From: Shewanella khirikhana
GTDB lineage: Bacteria; Pseudomonadota; Gammaproteobacteria; Enterobacterales; Shewanellaceae
Direction: 5' to 3'
Length of the DNA: 64,000 nucleotides
Assembly: GCF_003957745.1 (NCBI RefSeq)
Contig: NZ_CP020373.1
Span: 1,984,001-2,048,000, forward strand
In this document: positions 1 through 10,255 of the stretch, piece after piece
Numbering within the stretch: the stretch's first letter is position 1
Layout: each line of letters begins with the position of its first letter
Program-made: the position numbers and the translations under genes
Notes under the pieces: model-generated
Database searches by the model: none
What the model was told of the DNA's origin: nothing
The model's input: only the letters and a program-made list of their open reading frames with translations

Positions 1-481
1 CCCAATTTTCGGTAAAACAATGCAGCACACCGCCCACGTTATCGGCACCGCCCTCTTTAAGCAGGCGGATAGTGTCTTCGCGGGCATCACGGGTGTGCAC
101 AATCAGGGGTTTATCGACTTCACGGGCCAACGCGATTTGCTGCTCAAAACATTGCAGCTGCAGCTCACGGCTGTCATCAGCGTAGTAATAATCAAGCCCG
201 GTTTCACCAATGGCAACCACCCGGGGATGGGCGGCAAACTGCTTAAGCTCGGTGAGGTTCAGGCCCTCTTTCACATCCAGCGGGTGAACACCGCTTGAGA
301 GAAACACATTGTCAAAGGCTTCCACCCGTTCACGCATGGACTCAAAGCCTTTCTGGCGCACATTCACGCACAGTACATAGTCCACACCGCGGGCCTTGGC
401 GCCATCCAGCATGGCGGCCAGTGAGTCATGACAAGGCGCAGCCTTGAGCCTGTCGAGATGACAATGAGAGTCGATAAGCAA
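1..481 (-). CDS. tatD: TatD family metal-dependent hydrolase (3' end cut off by window edge)
   Basis: N-terminal 160 residues of a TatD/YcfH-type TIM-barrel nuclease or deacylase. The motif IDSHCHLD appears at residues 3-10; its two histidines are the usual metal ligands. GETGLDYYY and IVHTRD follow in the order expected for the family. I read the start as TTG at 481, because CAGGAA lies about 8 nt upstream and no ATG is available near the conserved IDSHCHLD motif. It is the last visible gene of a minus-strand run that also holds tmk, holB and pilZ, the same neighbours as in E. coli. The C-terminal half lies beyond base 1. Confidence 0.9.
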   Translation of the reverse strand, partial: MLIDSHCHLDRLKAAPCHDSLAAMLDGAKARGVDYVLCVNVRQKGFESMRERVEAFDNVFLSSGVHPLDVKEGLNLTELKQFAAHPRVVAIGETGLDYYYADDSRELQLQCFEQQIALAREVDKPLIVHTRDAREDTIRLLKEGGADNVGGVLHCFTENW

Positions 482-526
482 AGTGAATTTCCTGCCGGTC
501 AAATTGAGGATGGCAAGGATAACGAC

Positions 527-853
527 CTACATGGTGCAGGTCAAATCACCCGAAGCCAGTTCGCGGGACAGCAGGTTCTCGATATGGTGCTTGTGGGTAT
601 CAGCATCGGATAAAATCTTCAGCCCAACGCCGGGCGGGCGGCCACCGGAGGCACCAACGGGATTGATCCACACCACCACGCCTTTGAGTTGATGCACGGT
701 AGTAGCACCGGGCAAACGATAGGCGAGCGTCAGCTCCTGACCGAGGAAATGGCTTTCACTGGTCGAGACAAACAAGCCCGCGGGCTTGATAAAAGGCATA
801 TAGGCACGATACAGCTGATGCAGCGTATCGAAATTAACCACCAGATCTACCAT
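527..853 (-). CDS. pilZ: PilZ domain protein (type IV pilus assembly PilZ)
   Basis: 108 residues, close to the usual length of single-domain PilZ proteins. The sequence is a short beta-rich domain with the family-like segments VVVWINP and GVGLKIL. Pilus-type PilZ acts in type IV pilus biogenesis through PilB and FimX, and often lacks the RxxxR and DxSxxG c-di-GMP residues. No clear RxxxR is seen here, consistent with that pilus subtype. It sits between holB and tatD, the position it occupies in many gamma-proteobacteria. The gap to holB is only 3 nt, so it is probably co-transcribed. Confidence 0.85.
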   Translation of the reverse strand: MVDLVVNFDTLHQLYRAYMPFIKPAGLFVSTSESHFLGQELTLAYRLPGATTVHQLKGVVVWINPVGASGGRPPGVGLKILSDADTHKHHIENLLSRELASGDLTCTM

Positions 854-856
854 AGG

Positions 857-1771
857 CTATTCGGCTTTTAATCCCTGATAACTTGAAACAATTCTGTGAC
901 ATAGTGCCAGATAATTGACGCTTGGCATAGTAGTTAACGTATGGCACACAGCCATAATTTCGCCACTCAGACCGGCAACTTTTGCCGCTGCCAGCGCATT
1001 AATGCCGGACAGGCGTCTCACTTCATCCATCAAAACCACGTACAAAACTTTAAGTGCATCAGTGATTTGTTCTTCTCTGATATCTTTCAAGCTAGCACAT
1101 AGATGACCCGTGGACAAACTGGAAAGCCAGTCTACACGAAACTGCTCCAGCACTGTTATGTAATTGTTGTGCAAGTAGTCTGCCAACTTTAATGGACCAC
1201 CGGCAATGGGCAATGCCCACATGGCATCGGTTGCCAGTTGCTGCGCCGATAACCAGGTCGTAATCTGCCCGTTGTCGGGCGCCTGAAACGCAAGCTTCTG
1301 ACAGCGGCTTTTCAGGGTGGGTAACAGCTGCGCCGGGGTGTCAGTGTGCAGCAGAATAAGGGTCTGCTCGCCCGGTTCTTCGAGGGTTTTCAGGAGCGCA
1401 TTGGCAGCGGCATGGTTCATCCGCTCGGCGCCGTAAATCACCGCCAGCCGCTTACCGCCCTGCTGCGCCGTGGTGGCAAGTTTGCCAATCAAGCTGCGGA
1501 TCTGGTCAACCTTAATTTGGTTGCCATCGGCTTCAATAGGATAAAAATCGGGATGGTTACCGGCGTTGAAAAGCTGACAGCTCTTGCACTGACCGCAGGC
1601 GCCAAGGGGCGTCAACTCAGTACAAAGTGCACTGGCTGCCAGCTCCTCGAGCAGAGCGCGGGCACCGAGCCCAGTATCCACGGCTACCAGCACCGCATGT
1701 GGCATGCGCCCCGATTGCAGCAGGCGCTGGAATTGATTAACGCTCGGTTCAAGCCAGGGCAAGCTTGCCAT
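857..1771 (-). CDS. holB: DNA polymerase III delta prime subunit
   Basis: 304-residue clamp-loader subunit. Zinc-module cysteines are at 50, 59, 62 and 65, and there is a degenerate P-loop (TGLGAR) near 33, as expected for delta prime, which does not hydrolyse ATP. The sensor/arginine-finger motif SRC is at 155-157, with EEP at 131-133 before it. Somewhat shorter than the E. coli protein (about 334). Its ATG overlaps the tmk stop codon by one base (TGATG), indicating translational coupling. Confidence 0.95.
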   Translation of the reverse strand: MASLPWLEPSVNQFQRLLQSGRMPHAVLVAVDTGLGARALLEELAASALCTELTPLGACGQCKSCQLFNAGNHPDFYPIEADGNQIKVDQIRSLIGKLATTAQQGGKRLAVIYGAERMNHAAANALLKTLEEPGEQTLILLHTDTPAQLLPTLKSRCQKLAFQAPDNGQITTWLSAQQLATDAMWALPIAGGPLKLADYLHNNYITVLEQFRVDWLSSLSTGHLCASLKDIREEQITDALKVLYVVLMDEVRRLSGINALAAAKVAGLSGEIMAVCHTLTTMPSVNYLALCHRIVSSYQGLKAE

Positions 1772-2409
1772 CAGTTGGCCTCCACAAAAGCCTCTTGCAG
1801 GCGCGCACTGATATCCTGATGCACTTCTGCCATGGGCTTGGACGCATCAATCACCAAAATACGCTCATCCTGCTGCGCCGCAGCAAGGAAGGTTGCTCTG
1901 GCGCGCTGGAAGAAATCAATCTCCTGCTGTTCGATGCGGTCAAGCTCGCCGCGCCGGGCCGCGCGCTCAAGGCCAATCAGCGGATCGATATCGAGATACA
2001 GCGTCAAATCTGGCTTAAAATCACCCAGAGTGATTTCACTTATGCGGGTAACAAGGTGCATCAAACCGCGGCCGCCGCCCTGATACGCGATGGACGACAG
2101 ATTATGCCGGTCACCCAGCACCCACTGCCCGGTAGCCAGAGCAGGTTTAATCACATTGGCGACCAATTGCGCCCGGGCAGCATAAAACAGCAGGCACTCG
2201 GCCTCGTCGCACAGCGGATCGCCGGGCTCAGCGTTTTTCACCAGATCGCGAATTTTTTCCGCCAGCGGCGTACCACCTGGCTCACGGGTACAAAGCGGTG
2301 CCTGGCCTGTGTGTTTTGCTATCAGCTCTTTTACCAGTGCCACCGCACTGGATTTGCCAGCCCCTTCCAGGCCTTCAATTACGATAAATTTGCCTGCGGC
2401 GTGTGTCAT
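1771..2409 (-). CDS. tmk: Thymidylate kinase
   Basis: 212 residues. It phosphorylates dTMP to dTDP with ATP. The P-loop GLEGAGKS is at 13-20, the DRH motif at 100-102, and REPGGT (dTMP site) at 42-47. Its ATG overlaps the mltG stop by 4 nt (ATGA), so pabC, mltG, tmk and holB form one coupled run, the same order as in E. coli. Confidence 0.97.
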   Translation of the reverse strand: MTHAAGKFIVIEGLEGAGKSSAVALVKELIAKHTGQAPLCTREPGGTPLAEKIRDLVKNAEPGDPLCDEAECLLFYAARAQLVANVIKPALATGQWVLGDRHNLSSIAYQGGGRGLMHLVTRISEITLGDFKPDLTLYLDIDPLIGLERAARRGELDRIEQQEIDFFQRARATFLAAAQQDERILVIDASKPMAEVHQDISARLQEAFVEAN

Positions 2410-3416
2410 CTCTGTCTTCTCTGATACTGGTTTACGGCCCGGTTATGCTCAGCCAGAGTGCGGGAAAACACGTGGCTGCCGTCGTTGCGGGACACAAAAT
2501 ACAAATAATCGGCATCGGCTGGCTGCGCGGCCGCCATCAGCGCTGCCCGGCCGGGCGCCGCTATGGGGGTGGGCGGCAAGCCATTAATTTTATATGTGTT
2601 AAAGGGCGTCGCTTCCTGCAAATCCTTACGGGTGATGTTGCCGTTAAAGCGCTCCCCCATCCCATAAATTACCGTAGGGTCGGTTTGCAGACGCATGCCT
2701 TTATTAAGCCGATTGATAAACACAGCAGCGATAAGTGGCCGCTCTTCGGCAAGGCCCGTCTCTTTTTCAATGATAGAGGCGAGGATCAGCAGCTCATAGG
2801 GGCTTTTCAAGGGCAAATCCGGCTCCCGCGCCTGCCAGGCCGCGTCGAGTTCTGCCTGCATTTTGCGGTAACTTTGGGTCAGAAGTGCAGCCACGCTCTG
2901 ATCGGCATGATAACTGTAGGTATCCGGGAAAAACTTTCCTTCCGGCAGGCCTGAGTTGTCGCCTTCAGCCTTGAGCACAGTACGAAATGCCTCATCCTGC
3001 CAAACTAAACGTTCAGCCTGAGTCAGCTTTTGCTGCCACTCCCGTAGATTCTGGCCTTCTACCAGAGTGATGGAAAACTCTTTTACCTTGCCGCTGAGTA
3101 GCTTGGCAAACAGGCTGGCGGGCGTCTCGCCGGGTTCAAGTTGATACACACCCTGGCGGATAGCGGCAAATTCGGGGTGCAGGCGCAAATACCAATCGTA
3201 TTGCCAACCTTGCGGCAACAACCCTTTATCGCTCAAAGCTTTACCAAGGGCTCGGGCGTGCATGCCCCTTGGCACTTCAAACTCCTGAGCCTCAGAGAGG
3301 GTAAGCGGGGTATTGCCAAAAGTTTCCAGGCTTTTTAGGCCCCACATCGCCACACCGGCGCCCAGGAGTGTCAGGGTCATAATGGTGGCAACCATGCCCA
3401 GCAGTAACTTTTTCAT
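2406..3416 (-). CDS. mltG: Endolytic murein transglycosylase MltG (YceG)
   Basis: 336-residue inner-membrane lytic transglycosylase that cleaves nascent glycan strands. One N-terminal transmembrane segment spans about residues 5-26, followed by a LysM-like region and the catalytic YceG domain. The active-site glutamate is E217 in [10 protein letters not shown], matching E218 of the E. coli enzyme. Later conserved blocks TDPTVIYG and [16 protein letters not shown] are present. It overlaps pabC upstream and tmk downstream, each by 4 nt. Confidence 0.95.
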   Translation of the reverse strand: MKKLLLGMVATIMTLTLLGAGVAMWGLKSLETFGNTPLTLSEAQEFEVPRGMHARALGKALSDKGLLPQGWQYDWYLRLHPEFAAIRQGVYQLEPGETPASLFAKLLSGKVKEFSITLVEGQNLREWQQKLTQAERLVWQDEAFRTVLKAEGDNSGLPEGKFFPDTYSYHADQSVAALLTQSYRKMQAELDAAWQAREPDLPLKSPYELLILASIIEKETGLAEERPLIAAVFINRLNKGMRLQTDPTVIYGMGERFNGNITRKDLQEATPFNTYKINGLPPTPIAAPGRAALMAAAQPADADYLYFVSRNDGSHVFSRTLAEHNRAVNQYQRRQR

Positions 3417-4303
3417 AGGGTAAGTTCCAGTGCTTTGCGCACCTTGTTCGTGCCATTGAAGGCTTTATAGTGAAAGTTGTCGATGCGAGTTACATCGACA
3501 ATGCCAAGCAGGCTGTTGGTCATCAGTACCGCCTCAAACTGAGCCAGCTCAGCTCGGTGCAGCGGTTTCATCTCTACTGAGTAACCCAGCGTCAGCAGCG
3601 CCATAATTACCTGCTGACGCATCACACCAGAGACGCCGCTATAAGCAAGACTTGGGGTAATGCACTGTTTGCCTTTGATAAAGAGAAGATTGGCCATCGA
3701 GGCTTCAACCATTTGCCCCTGTGCATCACAGACCAAAAAGTCCTGGGCCCACTCGGGCAGCACCTGGCGGCGGATAAGCACCTGCTCTAACCGATTCAGA
3801 TGCTTAATACCGGCAAGTTTGGGCTGACGGCCAAGCATAAGCTCGCTCGATGCCAGCGCTATCCCCTGCAGTTGCCAGCCTTGGTAATGGGCCGGAACAT
3901 CAAAGGCACTCAGTACAGCCACAGGGCTGGGGTCTTCCGGCGGCTGATAACCACGGCCGCCCACGCCGCGACTGATAAGCAGCTTTAATCCCCTTGGGGT
4001 TTTATGTTTGGCCTGCGACTTAGCGGCCATAATCAGCCTTGCCTCGATATCCTTGATATCCAGCGCAAAACCAAGGCGGCTGGCACCCTGCTTTAACCTG
4101 GATAGATGGGATTCGAGAAAGGCGACCTTGCCCGAGCGGCTCAGCGCCATGGTGGCAAAAAGGCCATCGCCATAGGCGAGGCCTCTGTCCATTGGAGAAA
4201 TCTTGTGTGCCTGCTCTGAATGAGCTGGCTCCAGGGTCAAATCGAGCCAGCAAAGGCTGGCTACTGCCAGGCCCTTGCCGCCTTCCATGGTCACAGTGGC
4301 CAT
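3413..4303 (-). CDS. pabC: Aminodeoxychorismate lyase (4-amino-4-deoxychorismate to PABA)
   Basis: 296-residue fold-type IV PLP enzyme of folate synthesis, releasing pyruvate to give p-aminobenzoate. The PLP lysine is K167 in AGIKHLNR, and DRGLAYGDGLFAT near 39-51 is the family N-terminal block. It is about 25 residues longer than E. coli PabC because of an N-terminal extension; a shorter start cannot be excluded. It lies 8 nt downstream of dcd and overlaps mltG. Confidence 0.92.
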   Translation of the reverse strand: MATVTMEGGKGLAVASLCWLDLTLEPAHSEQAHKISPMDRGLAYGDGLFATMALSRSGKVAFLESHLSRLKQGASRLGFALDIKDIEARLIMAAKSQAKHKTPRGLKLLISRGVGGRGYQPPEDPSPVAVLSAFDVPAHYQGWQLQGIALASSELMLGRQPKLAGIKHLNRLEQVLIRRQVLPEWAQDFLVCDAQGQMVEASMANLLFIKGKQCITPSLAYSGVSGVMRQQVIMALLTLGYSVEMKPLHRAELAQFEAVLMTNSLLGIVDVTRIDNFHYKAFNGTNKVRKALELTL

Positions 4304-4311
4304 GGGCAGAC

Positions 4312-4896
4312 TCAGCCGTCCTGACTGATGCGGCTGGCTACCGCTTCCTGCTGATCCTTGTATTTGGCGTTCTTGCGCTTGTTGTAAGGGCGCGCCACCG
4401 GGCCACTCAAACGCTCAAAGTTGAGAGCGCCGATGGTCATGCCAGGGCGCAGCGCCAACGGCAATTTACCGCTGTTGTAGAACTCCAGCACAATTTTGCC
4501 CTGCCAGCCCGGATCGATACGGTGCGCGGTTACGTGCACCATCAAACCCAGACGTGCCAGCGACGAGCGGCCATCGAGCCAGCCAACGATATCAGCAGGC
4601 AAAGTCACACTTTCCAGTGTCACGGCCAGCGCCAGTTCGCCCGGATGCAGAAAGAAAGCATCGCCGTCTTTGATGTCGATTCTATCGCTCATCACCCGAT
4701 CGAGCGCCGCCTGTACTTCGGCACTGGGGCCACTTAAGTCGATAAAAGGCGCGGTGTGATCCTGAAACACCCGAAACTGGTTACCCAGACGCACATCCAC
4801 GCTGACACCGCTGATGGCATCGTTGCTCGGACGGGGTTCAATGAGGATTTTGCCTGCATCGAGCGCCTGTTCAATTTCAATGTCAGTCAATCGCAT
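4312..4896 (-). CDS. dcd: dCTP deaminase
   Basis: 194 residues, the standard length. It deaminates dCTP to dUTP, the main route to dUMP for dTTP synthesis. The signature [10 protein letters not shown] is at 110-119 and the catalytic glutamate is E138 in [10 protein letters not shown]. It lies 29 nt after udk and heads the run that contains tmk, so two dTTP-pathway genes share a transcript. Confidence 0.97.
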   Translation of the reverse strand: MRLTDIEIEQALDAGKILIEPRPSNDAISGVSVDVRLGNQFRVFQDHTAPFIDLSGPSAEVQAALDRVMSDRIDIKDGDAFFLHPGELALAVTLESVTLPADIVGWLDGRSSLARLGLMVHVTAHRIDPGWQGKIVLEFYNSGKLPLALRPGMTIGALNFERLSGPVARPYNKRKNAKYKDQQEAVASRISQDG

Positions 4897-4925
4897 TTTG
4901 CCTTTATCTCCCTGAATTATTCGTT

Positions 4926-5564
4926 TTATTTTGCCAACAGGTGCTGAATACGCGCCTTGAGAATATCGGTGGCAATCCGGTTTTTACCGCCACGGGGTAC
5001 TATGATGTCGGCATATTGCTTGGAAGGCTCGATAAACTGCAAAAACATCGGCCTTACCGTTTTTTGGTACTGGCTGATCACCGACTCCATGGTGCGGCCG
5101 CGCTCGGCCACATCGCGGGTCAGACGGCGCAGGAAACAGATATCCAGCGGTGTATCCATAAACACTGAGGCGTCCATCAGATCACGCAGATGCGGATCGG
5201 TGAGCAGCAAAATCCCTTCCAGAATGATCACCTTCTTCGGTGTCATTGGGCGGGTTTCGTTCATGCGGGTGTGCTCGGTGTAACTGTACACGGGAATGTC
5301 CACCGACTCGCCATTTTTCAGGTTTCGCAGGTGCTGCGCCAGCAACTGATGATCCATGGCCTTGGGGTGGTCGTAGTTGGTCTGCACCCGTTCTTCCATG
5401 GACAGATGGCTCTGATCACGGTAGTAGGAGTCTTCTGCGATAACACCTATCTGATCCGTTCCCAGATCACGGCACAATTCTTCATATATGGTCTTTGCGA
5501 TAAGGCTCTTGCCCGATGCACTTGCCCCTGCAATCCCAATAATGACACATTGCTGCGAATTCAT
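4926..5564 (-). CDS. udk: Uridine/cytidine kinase
   Basis: 212 residues. It phosphorylates uridine and cytidine in pyrimidine salvage. The P-loop GASASGKS is at 13-20, and EDSYYRDQ and YDHPKAMD are the typical substrate-site segments. It sits between mrp and dcd, an arrangement shared with enteric bacteria (metG divergent from mrp, then udk and dcd). Confidence 0.97.
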   Translation of the reverse strand: MNSQQCVIIGIAGASASGKSLIAKTIYEELCRDLGTDQIGVIAEDSYYRDQSHLSMEERVQTNYDHPKAMDHQLLAQHLRNLKNGESVDIPVYSYTEHTRMNETRPMTPKKVIILEGILLLTDPHLRDLMDASVFMDTPLDICFLRRLTRDVAERGRTMESVISQYQKTVRPMFLQFIEPSKQYADIIVPRGGKNRIATDILKARIQHLLAK

Positions 5565-5576
5565 ATACTTAAAACC

Positions 5577-6698
5577 TTACTCGTCGTCCGATATGCTAAT
5601 TGAAACACCGGTCTGGGGTTTGGCTTTGGCCAAACTGGCTCCCACACTGCGGGCAATCTCCCGGTAGATAGCCGCAATTTCACCCGAAGGCTCGGCCACC
5701 ACAGACGGCAAGCCTTTATCCATTCCTTCCCTGATGGCGATGTTGAGTGGCAACGCGCCAAGCAGCGGTACGCCGTAACGCGCAGCTATATCGCTGCCGC
5801 CCTGGGTACCAAAGGGGTGTTCCTTGTGCCCGCAATTGGAGCAAAGGTGAAAACTCATGTTCTCCACAATGCCAAGCACCGGGATATTCACTTTATTAAA
5901 CAGGGTGATGCCCTTTTTGGCATCCAGTGTGGCTATGTCCTGCGGTGTGGTGACCACCACGGCGCCGCTCACCGGCACCTTTTGTGACAGTGTCAGCTGG
6001 ATATCGCCGGTACCGGGGGGCATGTCCACCACCAGGTAATCGAGCTCAGGCCAACTGGTTTCGTTCACCAGCTGCACCAATGCGCCTGCCGCCATAGGGC
6101 CACGCCAGACAGCGGCTTGCTCGTCCGCCAGAATAAAACCAATACTTTGCGCTGAAATACCGTGGGCCTTGGCGGCGGTCATCATTTTGCCGTCCGGGGA
6201 TACCGGCTTGAAGTCGGGCACGCCCAGCATCAAAGGCACGGACGGGCCATAAATGTCGGCATCAAGAATACCCACATTGGCGCCTTCTGCCGCCAGCGCC
6301 AGTGCCAGGTTTACCGCAGTGGTGGATTTACCCACGCCGCCTTTACCGGACGCAACCGCAATCACGTTCTTCACATTGGGGATAGGCGCCGCATTGGTGT
6401 TACCTGTGTTGCTTGGCACCTGCAGGTCGATTTCGCATTCAACTTCGTCGATGGCATCGAGCTTGGCCAGCGCCTGAGTAAGCGCCATGACCGTGTCTTT
6501 GTAGGTGCTTTGACAGGGGTAGGAATACACCAGCCCCAGCTCCAAACGGCGGCCATTGAGGGCCAGTTTGGTGACCATCCCGGCGCTTACCAGCCCCTGC
6601 TGTAACTTGGGTTCGATAAAGGCTTCGAGCACGGCGAGTACTGCAGACCTCAGCGGTTCCTGCAGCTGATAATTCTGTGAAGACAACACCTGGGACAT
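5577..6698 (-). CDS. mrp: Iron-sulfur cluster carrier protein Mrp/ApbC
   Basis: 373 residues from the chosen start. It is a P-loop ATPase that binds and delivers Fe-S clusters. An N-terminal MIP18/DUF59-like domain spans about residues 15-95. The deviant Walker A KGGVGKS is at 119-125, VVDMPPGTGD near 223-232, and the cluster cysteines CSNC at 286-289. The frame stays open to 6800, which would add 34 residues; I prefer ATG 6698 because homology begins there and the extension runs into the mrp-metG divergent promoter. GGAG lies very close to this ATG, so the start is not certain. Confidence 0.92.
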   Translation of the reverse strand: MSQVLSSQNYQLQEPLRSAVLAVLEAFIEPKLQQGLVSAGMVTKLALNGRRLELGLVYSYPCQSTYKDTVMALTQALAKLDAIDEVECEIDLQVPSNTGNTNAAPIPNVKNVIAVASGKGGVGKSTTAVNLALALAAEGANVGILDADIYGPSVPLMLGVPDFKPVSPDGKMMTAAKAHGISAQSIGFILADEQAAVWRGPMAAGALVQLVNETSWPELDYLVVDMPPGTGDIQLTLSQKVPVSGAVVVTTPQDIATLDAKKGITLFNKVNIPVLGIVENMSFHLCSNCGHKEHPFGTQGGSDIAARYGVPLLGALPLNIAIREGMDKGLPSVVAEPSGEIAAIYREIARSVGASLAKAKPQTGVSISISDDE

Positions 6699-6851
6699 TC
6701 TCCGGCGCAAAAATTTGCCCAAGTGTATCAGATATTGCCGAAAAGATGCGTGCACAAATGACTCAATTGCACAGGCATTTGGTGAAAATAGTGCGCGCAT
6801 CGGTTAGTATCTAAGCCAATTATTTCGGGACCAACACGATTTTGAGTAAAG

Positions 6852-8879
6852 ATGGCCAATTCACAACGTAAAATCCTTGTCACCAGCGCCCTTCCCTATG
6901 CCAACGGCCCAATCCACCTGGGGCACATGCTGGAATACATCCAGACCGATATCTGGTCACGTTTTCAAAAGCTTCGCGGCCATGAGTGCCACTACATTTG
7001 CGCCGACGATGCCCACGGCACGCCTATCATGCTCAAGGCCCAGCAACTTGGCATGGCTCCCGAAGAGATGATTGCCCAGGTTAATGTTGAGCATCAGCAG
7101 GACTTTGCTGACTTCAACGTGGCCTTTGACAACTATCACAGCACCCACAGCGACGAAAACCGCGAACTGGCGAGTCATATCTATCTGAAACTGCGCGATG
7201 GCGGCTATATCAAGAGCAAGACTATCTCCCAGCTGTTCGACCCAGAAAAGTCGATGTTCCTGCCAGACCGCTTCGTTAAGGGCACCTGCCCCAAGTGTAA
7301 GTCCGAAGATCAGTACGGCGACAACTGCGACAACTGCGGCGCAACCTACAGCCCAACCGAGCTGATTAACCCGCGCTCTGCCGTCAGTGGTGCCACGCCG
7401 GTAATGAAAGAGACCGAGCACTTCTTTTTCGACCTGCCTGCCTTCGAAGGCATGCTCAAACAGTGGACCCGCTCAGGCGCGCTGCAGTCAGAAATGGCCA
7501 ACAAGCTGGATGAATGGTTCGAACAGGGCCTGCAACAGTGGGACATCACCCGCGATGCCCCTTACTTCGGCTTTGAAATCCCCGATGCACCGGGCAAGTA
7601 TTTCTACGTGTGGCTCGATGCCCCAATCGGCTACATGGGCTCATTCAAGAACTTCTGCGACAAGCGCGGCGATATCAACTTCGACGAATTCTGGGCCAAA
7701 GATTCCAGCGCCGAGGTGTACCACTTTATCGGCAAAGACATCGTCTACTTCCACAGCCTGTTTTGGCCAGCCATGCTGCACGGCGCCGGTTACCGCCAGC
7801 CAAGCAGCGTGTACGCCCATGGTTATGTAACAGTAAACGGCGCCAAGATGTCCAAGTCCAAGGGCACCTTTATCAAGGCCCGTACCTATCTGGATCACCT
7901 GGACCCTGAATACCTGCGTTACTACTACGCGGCCAAACTCAGCGCCCGTATCGACGATCTGGATTTAAACCTCGAAGACTTTGCCCAGCGGGTGAACTCC
8001 GACTTGGTTGGCAAGCTTGTTAACCTCGCATCCCGTACCGCCGGCTTTATCACCAAGCGCTTCGATGGCAAGCTCGCCGCCGTAGCCGACAAGAGCCTGA
8101 TTGACAGTTTCCTTGCAAAGCAGGACCTGATTGCCGAACTGTTTGAAACCCGCGAATACGGCAAAGCCATGCGTGAAATCATGGCGCTGGCCGACGTGGC
8201 CAACGGCTTCGTGGCCGATGCGGCTCCATGGCAGCTGGTGAAACAGGATGACAAGCAGGAAGAGGCCCATCAGGTGTGCTCCAACGCTTTGAACCTGTTC
8301 GGTATTCTGGTCACTTACTTAAAGCCTGTGCTGCCGCGTCTTGCCAAAGACGTGGAAGACTTCTTCAGGATGGAACTGACCTGGGATGGTCTTGGCAGCG
8401 ATTTGAGCGGCCATGAAATTGCACCGTTCAAGCCAATGATGCAGCGTGTGGAGCTGGATAAGGTTGCTGCCATGGTGGAAGCCTCCAAGGAAAACCTGCA
8501 AGCCACTGCAGAGCCAGTTAAAGCAGGCCCGCTGGCCGATGACCCCATCAGCCCAACTATCAGCTACGAAGACTTCGCCAAAATCGATTTGCGCGTAGCG
8601 CTGATTAAAAAGGCCGAAGCCGTACCAGAAGCCGATAAACTGCTGAAACTGCAGCTGGATATTGGCGGTGAAGTGCGTCAGGTGTTTGCCGGTATCAAGT
8701 CTGCCTACAACCCGGAAGATCTGGAAGGCAAACTCACCGTGATGGTAGCGAATCTCGCGCCGCGCAAGATGCGCTTTGGCATGTCCGAAGGCATGGTGCT
8801 GGCCGCAGGCCCTGGCGGTAAAGACCTGTTTGTACTGGAGCCACACGAAGGTGCCCAGCCTGGCATGCGGGTGAAATAA
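6852..8879 (+). CDS. metG: Methionyl-tRNA synthetase
   Basis: 675-residue class I synthetase. HLGH (HIGH motif) is at 22-25. A four-cysteine zinc knuckle lies at C146, C149, C159 and C162. KMSKS is at 332-336. A C-terminal OB-fold tRNA-binding domain (about 570-675) mediates dimerisation. The length matches E. coli MetG (677). Divergent from mrp, with a strong terminator right after the stop. Confidence 0.98.
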   Translation: MANSQRKILVTSALPYANGPIHLGHMLEYIQTDIWSRFQKLRGHECHYICADDAHGTPIMLKAQQLGMAPEEMIAQVNVEHQQDFADFNVAFDNYHSTHSDENRELASHIYLKLRDGGYIKSKTISQLFDPEKSMFLPDRFVKGTCPKCKSEDQYGDNCDNCGATYSPTELINPRSAVSGATPVMKETEHFFFDLPAFEGMLKQWTRSGALQSEMANKLDEWFEQGLQQWDITRDAPYFGFEIPDAPGKYFYVWLDAPIGYMGSFKNFCDKRGDINFDEFWAKDSSAEVYHFIGKDIVYFHSLFWPAMLHGAGYRQPSSVYAHGYVTVNGAKMSKSKGTFIKARTYLDHLDPEYLRYYYAAKLSARIDDLDLNLEDFAQRVNSDLVGKLVNLASRTAGFITKRFDGKLAAVADKSLIDSFLAKQDLIAELFETREYGKAMREIMALADVANGFVADAAPWQLVKQDDKQEEAHQVCSNALNLFGILVTYLKPVLPRLAKDVEDFFRMELTWDGLGSDLSGHEIAPFKPMMQRVELDKVAAMVEASKENLQATAEPVKAGPLADDPISPTISYEDFAKIDLRVALIKKAEAVPEADKLLKLQLDIGGEVRQVFAGIKSAYNPEDLEGKLTVMVANLAPRKMRFGMSEGMVLAAGPGGKDLFVLEPHEGAQPGMRVK

Positions 8880-8896
8880 CTTCGCTCTGCGTTGAA

Positions 8897-8930
8897 ATAA
8901 AAAAGGCCGCAATTGCGGCCTTTTTTATTT
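8897..8930. terminator. Bidirectional intrinsic terminator between metG and the Nif3-like gene
   Basis: A perfect stem, AAAAGGCCGCAATTGCGGCCTTTT, is flanked by A- and T-runs, and lies between two convergent genes. It can serve both strands. Confidence 0.9.
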
Positions 8931-8954
8931 ATTCCGGTTGCTGATTAAACCACC

Positions 8955-9704
8955 TTAAACCGGATTGTCGATATCCACAAAATGGTGAGTCAGACCAAAT
9001 TCACGGCGCAGGTGCTCACCTAAAGCCTCAATGCCATAACGCTCGGTGGCATGGTGACCGGCAGCAAAATAATGAATGCCCTGCTCTTTGGCGCTGTGGA
9101 AGGTGCGCTCCGACACTTCACCGCTGATAAAGGCATCGACGCCCTGACTCACGGCAAGGTCGATATAGTCCTGGGCGCCACCGGTGCACCAGGCAAGGCG
9201 CTGTACGGGTCTGTCCGCAGCGATATGCAGTGGCGTACGGCCCAGCACCCGCTCAAGCAGGCTACTGAAGGCTGCGCCGCTTAGAGACGCATCCAGAGTG
9301 CCGCTCCACAGCAGCCCATCACCGACATTCTCAAAGGCTTCGGCATCGAGAATGCCCAGGCGCCTACCTAGAGTGGCGTTATTGCCCACCACCACATGAG
9401 CATCCAATGGCAAGTGGTAACCGAAGAGATTGATATCATGGTTCAGCAGCGCCTTAATGCGGCGCTGTTTCATACCCACTATCACATCGGGTTCATTTTT
9501 CCAGAAAAAGCCGTGGTGAACCAAAATCGCATCGGCGTTAAGCTCGATGGCTCTGTCGATAAGCGCCTGACAAGCCGTTACCCCGGTAACTAGGGTATTG
9601 ATTTCATCCCTGCCCTCAACCTGCAGGCCATTGGGGGCATAATCCTTAAAACGGCTGATTTGAAGAAAGTCGGCCAAATACTGATCCAACGTGCTGCGCT
9701 CCAT
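8955..9704 (-). CDS. Nif3-like dinuclear metal centre hexameric protein (YbgI family)
   Basis: 249 residues. Family members form hexameric toroids binding two metals; some have been assigned GTP cyclohydrolase I type 2 or related hydrolase activity, but the cellular role is unclear. Metal-ligand segments are visible: LVHHGFFW near residue 65 and the C-terminal GHHATERYG. The frame is open to 9734, but ATG 9704 has GGAGG 5-6 nt upstream and gives the usual length (E. coli YbgI is 247). Confidence 0.9.
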   Translation of the reverse strand: MERSTLDQYLADFLQISRFKDYAPNGLQVEGRDEINTLVTGVTACQALIDRAIELNADAILVHHGFFWKNEPDVIVGMKQRRIKALLNHDINLFGYHLPLDAHVVVGNNATLGRRLGILDAEAFENVGDGLLWSGTLDASLSGAAFSSLLERVLGRTPLHIAADRPVQRLAWCTGGAQDYIDLAVSQGVDAFISGEVSERTFHSAKEQGIHYFAAGHHATERYGIEALGEHLRREFGLTHHFVDIDNPV

Positions 9705-9719
9705 GGCGCCTCCCAGACT

Positions 9720-9902
9720 GTGCTTAATATTCAATACGTTGATGGCAAAGTGTACTTATCTTGCCCTCAGCGTCAATCCGCGCTGCATATCTCGCCAGTC
9801 GGCGGCGAAAAATTGGACAAGACAGGCATCCGCTTTTACTATGTGGCCGGTAACCCAAACAACCATAGACGACAACAGGTTATATCAATATGTCTAACAT
9901 GA
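9720..9902 (+). CDS. Candidate small protein, 60 residues, unknown
   Basis: A GTG-initiated frame that reads like a real protein: beta-rich, with segments such as VDGKVYLSC and GIRFYYVAGNP. It ends 13 bases inside the start of the Ala/Lys-rich gene at 9890. No convincing ribosome-binding site is seen, and the first bases overlap the 5' leader of the divergent Nif3-like gene. I do not recognise it. It could equally be a chance open frame. Confidence 0.3.
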   Translation: MLNIQYVDGKVYLSCPQRQSALHISPVGGEKLDKTGIRFYYVAGNPNNHRRQQVISICLT

Positions 9903-10255
9903 CCAAAGAAGAGGTGATCTCAGCCTTGGAGGCCGCGCTGGAGAAAGCCGAAGGCCGTAAGGTAAGCATTGAACAGAAAGGAAGCTGGTTCAAAATTGAT
10001 GGTGGCAAATCCCTGCGTTTCGCTGAGCTAGAAGCCATGCTGGCCGAGCACAGCGGCAGCAGCGCCAAGAGTGCCCCAAAGGCCGCCAAACCGGCACCGG
10101 CCGCAAAGGCCGAACCTAAGGCTAAAGCCAAGGCAGCCCCCAAAGCCGCAGCCAAGCCAACTGCCAACACCGGCAAGGGGGGCCTGCTGCCAAAAGACCT
10201 CTGGAAACAGCAACTGCTGGCCAAAGGCAACACCTTGCCCCGCGGCGTGAAGTAA
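9890..10255 (+). CDS. Small Ala/Lys/Pro-rich protein of unknown function
   Basis: 121 residues in three parts: an N-terminal alpha-helical region (about 1-50, EEVISALEAALEKAEGRK), a low-complexity A/K/P-rich linker (about 52-97), and a short conserved-looking tail ending LLAKGNTLPRGVK. The linker resembles the disordered basic arms of nucleic-acid binding proteins, but no domain is recognised. A second in-frame ATG lies at codon 4. The 3' end of this gene and its terminator are repeated at 46035-46151, on the other side of the T6SS island, so its 3' end appears to be the island insertion point. Confidence 0.8.
   Translation: MSNMTKEEVISALEAALEKAEGRKVSIEQKGSWFKIDGGKSLRFAELEAMLAEHSGSSAKSAPKAAKPAPAAKAEPKAKAKAAPKAAAKPTANTGKGGLLPKDLWKQQLLAKGNTLPRGVK

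Noticed and set aside
5577..6800. 407-residue version of Mrp
   Set aside because: The extra 34 residues have no family similarity and occupy the mrp-metG divergent promoter; ATG 6698 preferred.
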